Origin: Stramenopiles sp. TOSAG23-2
Lineage: Eukaryota; Sar
NCBI GenBank assembly: GCA_900128395.1
Contig: LT649559.1
Location: 1-20,400 of the forward strand
DNA: 20,400 bases
Reading direction: 5' to 3'
Positions 1 to 8,271 of the stretch are shown one piece after another. The notes beneath the pieces are model-generated. The model was not told the origin of the DNA. It saw nothing but the letters and a program-made list of their open reading frames with translations, and did not search any database. Position 1 is the stretch's first letter. Every line of letters starts with the position of its first letter. A program made the position numbers and the translations under genes.

Positions 1-312
1 TATTTTATTCTTTTGAAGAGTAGGAATTATCATGAGTAAATTAAAAATAAATTATGCGTAAATTAAATAATATTATGGTGCTCGTAAATTAAATTTAAAA
101 AAATAATTCGTATTATACTCCGTATATTAATTATTTTTATATTAATTGAATTGATAATGCGCATTACAAAAACCGTTCTTATAATATAATACACTCGAGA
201 ATACTAATTTTTAATTTACACACACCACGACTTTTATATATATTGTGACATGTTGTGACCACCTGTGAGCAATTACTGATGGTTTACCCAAAGAGTTTCT
301 TTTTGTCATTTT
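1..312. other. AT-rich 3' flank, no gene seen
   Basis: This stretch lies downstream of the minus-strand methyltransferase gene. It is A/T-rich with several short TAAATTAAAT-like runs and has no credible ORF, tRNA-like fold or long repeat. It probably holds the 3' untranslated region and polyadenylation signals of that gene, but no individual signal can be pinned down. Confidence 0.5.
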
Positions 313-2364
313 TTATACTATCATCACCTTGCTAGTTTTCTTTTTATTCACATTTAAAACTTTATTGCTATTATTATTATTACTACTACTACTACCGATA
401 ATATTATTATTATTATTATTACTATTTCCTCCACCATCTTGATCATTATCATCTTCAATTATAACAGCTTCTGCTGATTGATTTACTTTTTGTCTAGCCT
501 TTTCTAACCATTTACGGGCTTCATGGTACGTTTCTTTTAAAAGTAATGATTCTTCAAATTTTGTAATTGCATTCTCATAATCTTCTAAATAAAAATAGCA
601 TATACCTTGATTGTGGTACGTAACATGATGAGCACCACAATGTTCAGTTGACGCCTCAAATAATCTAATGGATGTACGATAATCTTTTAAACCCATATAA
701 ACACGGGCAACTTCAAAACTAATATCACGTTTAGGTTGCAATGGAAAATAATTTTCCAAAACACCCTTTAACGTTTTACGTAAATCTTTACGTACACTTT
801 CCGATGTTTTCAATGCACCAACTTTATCAATAACAGTTGATTTAAATTTATGAAAAACTTCAGCATCGTTATTTGCAAGACGGACCATTGCTATTGCATG
901 TTTTAAACCTGGAGAGACACTCTCATCGCGATCACAACGCTGTAAGGTCGAAAACGATTCAGGGCCAAATCCTTTTGCCCATTCATTAAATGCTAAACAT
1001 GTCATTGGTATATTCTTAACAGATAATTTCCTTGATCCTATTAAACAGCATTTAAATCCATCTGCATTTCTACCTTGCAACATAAATCCACCTGATTTTA
1101 CAGCATATAATGACAATGCATGAAAGTTAACCATAAAGGAGAAACTACCATGTTTTGCTATGTGGGGATTACGTAATCCTGCCATGTCGTTAAACGAGCT
1201 ATACCCTTTATCACCTATCAATGATAGTAACGGGACATTTGCACCATCACAAATTCTAGTTAAATTTTGTAACAATTTTAAACCACCAATTGGAATTAAA
1301 ATAGTTGCATCCTCTGCCACATTTAAATTTTTCATATCATCTGTTGGATATTCCCCTGTAATTAAATCAAAGTATTGATGGGGCAAGGAATTCAAAATGG
1401 GATCATTTCCATATAAACCTTTCTCATTTACTTTTGCATCGTATTCTTTATTAATCCTATTTTCAATTGTATTACTACCTTCAACAAACCCTATATCTAC
1501 CGGTTTATATGACCATTCCGTGCTCATTCCTTGTATAATTTCAAAGGGTTTTGCATCAATTTCTTCATTATTTATATTTAAACGCGTCGTTGCCGTGGAT
1601 TTTGTTAATACAGATCCAACATAAACACCATCTGGTTGAATTTGCAATGCATCTTGGGACAATGTATTAAATACATAATTGGCAACGCAAATGATCGGAT
1701 TTTTTAATGTAGATTTAGATAAAACTTTCCCAGATGAAAGAGTGATTTCATCACCAATTGCCTCCCCATCAATCAATGCAGCTTCTAATAAACCTTGATC
1801 AAATAATGGTTTTAATTTTGAATGACTAAACCAATATTCTAAATTACGTCTTGCAACGTCGGATACAATAATGCGAAATGGAACTCCTTGTGGATCTTTA
1901 TGTCCTTTTGTGAAAAACCGACAAAGTTTCATAATTTGATTCATTAATAAATATGCTAATTTCCCTGAACCAGAACCAATTTCTAATATATAAATTGGTT
2001 CATTTAGATCTGGTTCACATACAGTACCATCTTCCAAAGTTATAGATTTTGAAAACCATTCATTCGCAAATTCAACAATTACTTTGGCATAACATTTTGC
2101 AATAAATGCATTGGAAGAAACAAAACTTGGTACGATTCCTTGCGTCCATGCTTCCTCACCAACATCTTTATAAAAATTCTTTTGCAATTCCCATAATATA
2201 TGTTTTGATGAAAATAAACGCGTAGAATTTTGAATCACTTGAGGCTCTCCACTTTGCAATACACCATCATTATCATTATCAAAAGATATATTTGTGGATC
2301 TAGTAGCAAAATTATCCTCCTCATCTTCTGGTTTATCAGCTGCACAATCTAATACATTACCCAT
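313..2364 (-). CDS. MidA/NDUFAF7-like SAM-dependent methyltransferase with C-terminal TPRs
   Basis: A 683-residue intronless ORF. Near residues 125-134 it reads ILEIGSGSGK, the glycine-rich motif I that binds S-adenosylmethionine in class I methyltransferases. The following segments (FRIIVSDVARRNLEYW, then an acidic loop, then a CVANYVFNTL stretch) are laid out as in the MidA/NDUFAF7 family, whose mitochondrial member methylates an arginine of a complex I subunit. Residues about 550-625 form two or more TPR-like helical pairs (VARVYMGLKDYRTSIRLFE; YFYLEDYENAITKFEESL), which NDUFAF7 itself lacks. The tail is a run of Asn and Ser encoded by ATT/ACT-type microsatellite on the plus strand, then a basic end. 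The start MGNVLDC puts Gly at position 2 and Cys at 7, so N-myristoylation and palmitoylation are possible. This would argue for a membrane-attached cytosolic protein rather than a mitochondrial one (inference). Family call is good; substrate unknown. Confidence 0.75.
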   Translation of the reverse strand: MGNVLDCAADKPEDEEDNFATRSTNISFDNDNDGVLQSGEPQVIQNSTRLFSSKHILWELQKNFYKDVGEEAWTQGIVPSFVSSNAFIAKCYAKVIVEFANEWFSKSITLEDGTVCEPDLNEPIYILEIGSGSGKLAYLLMNQIMKLCRFFTKGHKDPQGVPFRIIVSDVARRNLEYWFSHSKLKPLFDQGLLEAALIDGEAIGDEITLSSGKVLSKSTLKNPIICVANYVFNTLSQDALQIQPDGVYVGSVLTKSTATTRLNINNEEIDAKPFEIIQGMSTEWSYKPVDIGFVEGSNTIENRINKEYDAKVNEKGLYGNDPILNSLPHQYFDLITGEYPTDDMKNLNVAEDATILIPIGGLKLLQNLTRICDGANVPLLSLIGDKGYSSFNDMAGLRNPHIAKHGSFSFMVNFHALSLYAVKSGGFMLQGRNADGFKCCLIGSRKLSVKNIPMTCLAFNEWAKGFGPESFSTLQRCDRDESVSPGLKHAIAMVRLANNDAEVFHKFKSTVIDKVGALKTSESVRKDLRKTLKGVLENYFPLQPKRDISFEVARVYMGLKDYRTSIRLFEASTEHCGAHHVTYHNQGICYFYLEDYENAITKFEESLLLKETYHEARKWLEKARQKVNQSAEAVIIEDDNDQDGGGNSNNNNNNIIGSSSSNNNNSNKVLNVNKKKTSKVMIV

Positions 2365-2981
2365 GTTTTATTCCAGTAATATTATGTTTTCAATATATAC
2401 AGAAGCAATATATATATATATATACTGAATATTCAATGTTGTTGTATAAGTAGAGACATTAAAAATACGTTACGTTGTAAGTAAATGCTACTCGTGTCTT
2501 TCTTTCTATATATAATATATGTATGTACCAAACATTTTTTTATTTTTTTCTTCTTCTTCATTCATTTTTTTTTTTAATGTGATATGATGTGCCAATCATC
2601 ACAACAACGAGCAACGAGAGGCGGCCAAATTTATATTTTAAGGAGCTATTACCGGTTCAATAGCAGAGGACGAGAAAAAAGGCCACAGCATTAGCTAAAA
2701 ATAGTTGCACATGTGCATCACATAGTGAAAATATTTTTAAAACTTTTTTTTGAAAAAAATATATATATAGACCCTTTTGACATAGATATAAACCATTTTA
2801 AAATAGTCTTCGTTAATATATATAATACATCGGTACGAACCTGAAAATTTATATAAAGTGACTAAACTATATTTAGCAGGTGTTGTACAATTTTCAGGGT
2901 GTTACGTCTTGTTCTATATATATCGTTTGCATATTTGCGTATTATTAGAAATTATATAAGGATAGGGACGTATAATAAAAC
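2365..2981. promoter_or_regulatory. Shared upstream region of two divergent genes
   Basis: About 0.6 kb separates the starts of the minus-strand methyltransferase and the plus-strand amidase, so it should contain both promoters. Visible elements are a (TA)n run at about 2408-2424, a pyrimidine-rich tract at about 2540-2575, a CCAAT box in the plus sense near 2591-2597, a GC-richer patch near 2610-2635, and a small hairpin with GCTATT/AATAGC arms at about 2645-2664. TATATAAGG-like sequence lies shortly before the plus-strand ATG. No ORF is credible here. Confidence 0.45.
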
Positions 2982-4187
2982 ATGAAATATAATAATAATA
3001 AATTAATATTATTTTGCCTCATTGCATGTATCGTATCAATAACAACTAGTGAAGGAAGGCGTGCAGTGAAAACATTTGAAATTAACTTGGATCTTGCGCC
3101 AGAGAAGAGATATGAAGAACTATTGCCAACATATAATAAAACGGTATGGGGTTTCTACAATAAATATTTTGCAAAAGATAAGATATTGACAGATATTTTA
3201 TATGGCTTAGCAGATAAACGCGGCCCTGAAAATGAGGAGCAACAAAAAGAAATTGAAGGTTTGGCTGATTTATCTAAATTACCATTAAAATTTGTTCAAG
3301 GGATACAAATGTTATATGAAATCCAGACACTAATGGTTCCAATTGTAAATTTTACAGGTCATCCAAAGCGTATTGATCCAATACCTGAAGGATACGAGGC
3401 ATTATTAAAGTTGCCATGGCATGGTGGTTGCACTGGTATAATAGCAAGAAATTCAAAGGATAATACGGTATATCATGCCAGAAATCTTGATTTTAGTCCT
3501 GTGCCTGTCATGACTAATTTAGTGTACAATGGTGTTTTCACAAAAGGTGGAAAAGAAATTTTTCGATCTCAAATGATTGCTGGATATACTATGGTTATCA
3601 CTGCGTTCAAAGCGGGGAAAGATGGATATGCAATTGAAAGAAATACACGGTATACGGACCATTGGGGTGGTAATAAGGAAATGATTGATAATTTAGAAAG
3701 TGGGAGAAAGTTAAATGGATGGCAATTACGCAAAATCTTGGAAACTACTGATACTTTTGATGATGCAATTCAGAAAATTTCAACAATTCCATATGCATCT
3801 ACAGAATATGCAATTGTATCAGGTGTACAAAAAGGTCAAATTATCAGCCGCAACCCAGATAATGTTGCATACCGCCAAGTGTTAGGTCAAAACAATTTCG
3901 ATGAACCAGATGATTATATTATCATTACAAATTTTGATTTCTTTTATCATGATATACGTGAGCAGTTTGACCCTACTGCTGGTGGTGGTTTTAAAAAGCC
4001 AACAAGAAGAGAAGCAGCGCAAAAAATATTGAATAGTTCAACAGCATTAACTCCACAAGTATTGTTTGATACAATTAATGCTGAATACGTATTGGCAGAT
4101 ACTGTATTTCAAGCAATTATTAATGTTGAATTAGGTTTATGGAATATTAGTCAACCTGATTTAAAAGATGGTGTCGTGGTGCTTTAA
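2982..4187 (+). CDS. Secreted/lysosomal acid ceramidase or NAAA-like amidase
   Basis: A 401-residue ORF, close to the usual length of animal acid ceramidase (ASAH1) and N-acylethanolamine acid amidase (NAAA). Residues 1 to about 23 form a signal peptide (basic Lys, hydrophobic LILFCLIACIVS core, then TTSEG). The N-terminal nucleophile is Cys150 in GGCTGIIAR, where family members self-cleave and expose the Cys. The following HARNLDF matches the conserved [HG]-[GA]-RNLDF block that supplies catalytic Arg and Asp. IISRN and ITNFDFF near the C-terminal third match the blocks that supply the remaining active-site Asn and the T-N-[YF]-D-x-W segment. NxT/S glycosylation sites are present (NKT, NFT, NSS, NIS). 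The enzyme should hydrolyse ceramides or N-acylethanolamines in an acidic compartment; which substrate cannot be told. The ATG at 2982 is the first in frame and sits directly before the signal peptide. Confidence 0.87.
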   Translation: MKYNNNKLILFCLIACIVSITTSEGRRAVKTFEINLDLAPEKRYEELLPTYNKTVWGFYNKYFAKDKILTDILYGLADKRGPENEEQQKEIEGLADLSKLPLKFVQGIQMLYEIQTLMVPIVNFTGHPKRIDPIPEGYEALLKLPWHGGCTGIIARNSKDNTVYHARNLDFSPVPVMTNLVYNGVFTKGGKEIFRSQMIAGYTMVITAFKAGKDGYAIERNTRYTDHWGGNKEMIDNLESGRKLNGWQLRKILETTDTFDDAIQKISTIPYASTEYAIVSGVQKGQIISRNPDNVAYRQVLGQNNFDEPDDYIIITNFDFFYHDIREQFDPTAGGGFKKPTRREAAQKILNSSTALTPQVLFDTINAEYVLADTVFQAIINVELGLWNISQPDLKDGVVVL

Positions 4188-4345
4188 ATTTTGTGTGCGG
4201 TGTTTTAACTTTTTTAAAATACTTCGTATCATATATTGGAGAATATATGATATGTGTGTGCGTGTGTATGATACTCGCACTATCATATCATAAAAATATC
4301 ATAATTCCGTATTATATTACACATGATATTTGTGTGCGTGTATAT
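4188..4345. terminator. Short convergent 3' intergenic region
   Basis: Only 158 bp separate the stop codons of the plus-strand amidase and the minus-strand EF-hand gene, so both transcripts must end here or overlap. The segment holds GTGTGTGCGTGTG-type alternating runs and ATATATGATAT sequence. No defined terminator can be named for a eukaryote from sequence alone. Confidence 0.4.
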
Positions 4346-7300
4346 TTATCTTCTAGATTTACTACTACCACTACTACCACTACCTCTTCTATTTCCTAGT
4401 ACAGATGATGTATTGTTTGAACTGCTTCTTCTACCAAGGGCAGTTAAATTATTTCGCTTTTGTAAATTTGGCGAAGTTGTTGTTGTTTCTATCCATTTCG
4501 AGGAACTTTCCCTTCTAACATTACCATTAACAACACGTCTACGTTCTTTTGCAGTATTCGATTTAGAAGCTGACAAGGATGAAGACGGTGCGGATATTCC
4601 TAAGGCTGATCTTGCATTTGGAGAATTATTTCTTGATAATCTTCCAATATTTCGTACCTTTGACACACCTTGATATAATAATGGATTCATAGTAGGACTG
4701 ATATTGCTTTTACTACTACCAAGCGAAGTAATATTTGATGAACTGCGGTTCATATTATTGGCTTTCGAGGAAGATGGAGAAATAATTGATGTTTGTATTT
4801 CACTTTTTGATAGACCTTGTTTCATACCCGAAAGAGATGACCCAGAATTTGAACCCAGAGTTCGTTTTAATCTTGCTATTTCGATATCCTTTGGATCGAT
4901 AGTTTTACTACTTTTGGAAGATGAAATACTAGAATAGGCTTTATAGCCCATAAATTGTTTTCTTAACCGTTCTATCTCCATATCTTTATCGATTGGTATT
5001 CCTTTACCCTTGCCATTATTAATTTTATCCGGGCTATTGCTAAATTTTAATCGAGCATTCACACCATCAAAAAAGTCTATGATTGTTTTATGTAAACCGC
5101 CTCTAGATGCATAAGCTTGTCTATTTTCTTCTGACAACTCCATGCCACTCTCTATGAACGTTTTCATTTCATTTTTTTCAATCAACGAATCTCCATCTTC
5201 ATCAACGCTTTCAAGAAAGTCTTTACACATGCTTTCGTCAACTTCATGTCCAGTAAAATCCTTTAACAATTGTTTTACGTTTCTAGCATCTAAACTGCCG
5301 AGCCCCTCGGTATCGTATAATTGCCATATTTGATCTAGTAACGATTCTACATCGTGAACGGCTATTTTTTCTGATTTCAACAATTTCAATCGTTTTAAAT
5401 GATCTCCTACACCTTGGAAAAAATCTATTATAGTTTTGTGGAATTCACCACGTTGTGCATATTCTGTTTTCAACGACTCGGATAATTGTAAACCTTCTTC
5501 AATAAATTTCAACATTTCATTTTTATCGATTTGTCCATCTCCAGAGCCATCAATACTTTTCAAAAATTGAGAACATCTTTCTTCACCTATTACATGCCCA
5601 GTGTATTCTTCTATGCAAGGTTTGACCTCTTTTGCGTCCAATAAATTGTTTCGATCTAAATCATATTTACGAAAAATATCATCGATTAAATTAGATAACG
5701 TAATCTCTTTACTGGCAACTTCATTATCCCAAAAAGAAGCAAGTGATAAGCGCCGTGCTAGAGTTTTTGGTGTTGGAGGGAGTATTTTCGATTCTTCTTC
5801 TTTTATTTGTGTCATCAATGTTGCTTCAACACCAATAAAAAATTCAACAATCGTTTTATGAAATTCTCCACGTTTTGCATATTGTGCTCTCAAGGATGTT
5901 GGTAATTCTAACCCATCTTGTATAAATTTCTGTAATTCTTGTTTATCGATTTCCCCATCACCAGATGTATCAATACTAATCAAAAATTCATGACATTGGT
6001 CCCCCGTTATTGCATGCCCAGTATACTCTTCAATAAATGGCTTTACTTCCATCGCATTTAATGTGTCACTATCAGTTAAATTATATTTAATTAGCATCTT
6101 ATCGATAAATTTATTTAATTGTCTTTGCATTTCGGTAGATAAAGCAACAGCATCTTTTTCTTCTTCTTCATCCCCGTCTTCATCTTCTTTCGACTTGCCA
6201 ACATTGCTCGCGTCATCTTTATATTTATTTGCTTTAGGCGATGCCCCTTTTGATGGATTAATATGAATAGAGTTTGAAATGACTATTTCAATGTTGTTTT
6301 CCTCTAATAATTCGCGTAATCTTTTGTTTTCAGCCTTCAAAGCGTGCAAACCATTATCCCAGTACCATAGTTCACCATCCATTTCAAATTCTATATTTTT
6401 ATCTAAATATTCATTTAAATCCCCATTACATTTACTAAATTGATTTAAATATACGCATCCATTTATATGATCAGGTAATTTTGGTGTCCGTCCGCCCAAC
6501 TTTAATTTCATCATCCATCGCCTTCGATACCAGAAAATTGCTATTGGTAATGTAATGAAAATTGTAATTGAGCTAAATGCCATCATTATAAATACTACCA
6601 CAACTTCCCAATACAATAATCGCGCGGAAAAATATTTAAAATCATCATTAAATCCAGTTGGTGGTTCTCTTTTCCACACTAAATTCTGATCAAGCCACTC
6701 ACCATAGCTATAGCGAGCACAGCAACGTTCGTAAATGCCAAATGTTATTACGTTCAATAATTTATTTTTCAACCAATAAAAATAAAAATCACCAAAATGT
6801 ACCTCCAACATGGTCGTTTCATTTAAAACTTGCAATGGTGCAGCTGTTGCATTTACTAGGGATTGATAACTAATATATTCAATGAAAGGCATTGGTAACC
6901 AAAGTAATGCAACATCAATAAAAATTAGTTGATGTATCATTTGTATTAACATATTTATTGGGCTTGTTAAAGAAACTAAAATAGCCACGCAACTATGCGA
7001 TGTTTCAATATTAAATAAAGCAGTTTTTTTAAAGCCACGTTCTACATCATCACCATCGTTCATATTATTACCATAGATATTTTTGGCTCCCATATCTGAA
7101 AGTTTCAATGATGACTTGTCTCGTATTCTTATCTCTCGTCTAGCTTCACGTTGCTTATGCAACTGGAATAAAGTGAAATTCATAAACAAAATATGTAAAG
7201 ATGTAGTTATTGCAAATAATAACAATACAACATATAGTAAAGTTCCAAACCAAATAGGAACATAGTCAAATAAATCTCTGCTTACATCTTTTATTAATAC

Positions 7301-7537
7301 TTCTTCCGTTTCATTTGCTACAATTAGCCATAAAGTCCAAAAGACACTACTTAACGCAATATATGCAGTTGCTGTAAAATAATACCATACCGGGAAACCC
7401 AAATGGTGATGGATTGTAAGTCCTTTTTTACGAAAAGTTGAACCAAAACCAACCTTAACAATGCCAAATCCTAAATGCAATGAGGTACAAATGCTGCCAA
7501 TAATTAATGGCAAAAAACTTGTTGCCGATGCAGACAT
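4346..7537 (-). CDS. Large polytopic membrane protein with three EF-hand modules
   Basis: 1063 residues. The N-terminal third is membrane-embedded, with hydrophobic segments at about 8-30, 50-73, 92-120, 182-218 (one or two helices) and 308-336. A short WYWDNG / ALKAENKRLRELLEENN coiled coil follows near 390-420. Then come three copies of a module of about 100-130 residues. Each has a degenerate or canonical EF loop, an EYTGH (or DFTGH) helix end, a Cys, a second EF loop, then YAxRGxFHKTIxxFFxGV. Loops DTSGDGEIDKQE (about 522), DLDRNNLLDAKE (about 624), DGSGDGQIDKNE (about 662) and DEDGDSLIEKNE (about 779) keep the Ca-binding positions. The paired first loops of modules one and three look degraded. 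The last 200 residues are Ser/Asn-rich, basic and probably disordered. It is likely a Ca-responsive membrane protein; I do not recognise a named family for the membrane part. Start chosen at the first ATG, directly before the first helix. Confidence 0.8.
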   Translation of the reverse strand: MSASATSFLPLIIGSICTSLHLGFGIVKVGFGSTFRKKGLTIHHHLGFPVWYYFTATAYIALSSVFWTLWLIVANETEEVLIKDVSRDLFDYVPIWFGTLLYVVLLLFAITTSLHILFMNFTLFQLHKQREARREIRIRDKSSLKLSDMGAKNIYGNNMNDGDDVERGFKKTALFNIETSHSCVAILVSLTSPINMLIQMIHQLIFIDVALLWLPMPFIEYISYQSLVNATAAPLQVLNETTMLEVHFGDFYFYWLKNKLLNVITFGIYERCCARYSYGEWLDQNLVWKREPPTGFNDDFKYFSARLLYWEVVVVFIMMAFSSITIFITLPIAIFWYRRRWMMKLKLGGRTPKLPDHINGCVYLNQFSKCNGDLNEYLDKNIEFEMDGELWYWDNGLHALKAENKRLRELLEENNIEIVISNSIHINPSKGASPKANKYKDDASNVGKSKEDEDGDEEEEKDAVALSTEMQRQLNKFIDKMLIKYNLTDSDTLNAMEVKPFIEEYTGHAITGDQCHEFLISIDTSGDGEIDKQELQKFIQDGLELPTSLRAQYAKRGEFHKTIVEFFIGVEATLMTQIKEEESKILPPTPKTLARRLSLASFWDNEVASKEITLSNLIDDIFRKYDLDRNNLLDAKEVKPCIEEYTGHVIGEERCSQFLKSIDGSGDGQIDKNEMLKFIEEGLQLSESLKTEYAQRGEFHKTIIDFFQGVGDHLKRLKLLKSEKIAVHDVESLLDQIWQLYDTEGLGSLDARNVKQLLKDFTGHEVDESMCKDFLESVDEDGDSLIEKNEMKTFIESGMELSEENRQAYASRGGLHKTIIDFFDGVNARLKFSNSPDKINNGKGKGIPIDKDMEIERLRKQFMGYKAYSSISSSKSSKTIDPKDIEIARLKRTLGSNSGSSLSGMKQGLSKSEIQTSIISPSSSKANNMNRSSSNITSLGSSKSNISPTMNPLLYQGVSKVRNIGRLSRNNSPNARSALGISAPSSSLSASKSNTAKERRRVVNGNVRRESSSKWIETTTTSPNLQKRNNLTALGRRSSSNNTSSVLGNRRGSGSSGSSKSRR

Positions 7538-8271
7538 TATTCGCTAATACGTATGTATAGATTATTAGATGAAAAGATCTTCTACTCTTGAGTTTTATAC
7601 GAAAACAGTTTAATCATTGAATATTGATTTAGTTATAATTAATTAATAATAATAGCAACGGTTTGTTTTGTTGTGTCTGTTGTTGTTGTTTATTATTATT
7701 TTATGTTGTACTATAATATTACAGCACATACTGTAGTAATACCAGGTACACATCACCATCAATCTCATTATCTTTTACCAAATTATAACTGCTGTGCTCA
7801 ATATTATTTTATCATACAAAAAATAAATAGGGCTAGGCGGCTATTTAATTTTTTGTACACATAAAAGCTAACCAGGCTAAAGCATGAAATAAAGTTAAAG
7901 TCTGAAAAAAAAAAAGGCTGTGGATAATTCATATAGCAGGTTCATACCACTGTGTAACCTAAATAGCAGGCTTTAGCACTGTCGAGAAAGAAGAAAGAAA
8001 TATGCAAAAGCACAAATGTGCAAATCGAAAAAAAATGAATAGACATCGACCACACACATTATTATAACACATAAATATAATATATATATGATTATACAAA
8101 AGAGGTATAGAATAAAGTAGGATGAATCAGGATAAAAGAAACAAACACAATTACATATTCCAGTAATTATAGTATATTGCATAACTACACACATAGTACA
8201 TACGCACACACGCACACACATATATACAGTTACAATTTGTTTCATTATATATATATTGACGTTGTTTAACA
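7538..8271. promoter_or_regulatory. Shared upstream region of EF-hand and RTF1 genes
   Basis: About 0.73 kb between divergent starts. It contains AT-rich sequence, a GTTGTTGTT run near 7675-7690, a TATATATATAT tract just before the RTF1 start (about 8246-8257), and a loose inverted pair GCTAAAGC (about 7876-7883) / GCTTTAGC (about 7970-7977). Small ORFs on both strands here are low-complexity and lack coding character. It presumably holds both promoters. Confidence 0.4.

Noticed and set aside
2641-2670. GGTTCAATAGC as a tRNA B-box
   Set aside because: It sits inside a short GCTATT/AATAGC hairpin and lacks the remaining tRNA parts.
7915-7985. Possible tRNA or structured RNA around GGTTCATACC
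   Set aside because: The T-arm-like string has a mismatch at the invariant A, and I found no matching acceptor stem, D-arm or anticodon arm at proper spacing.
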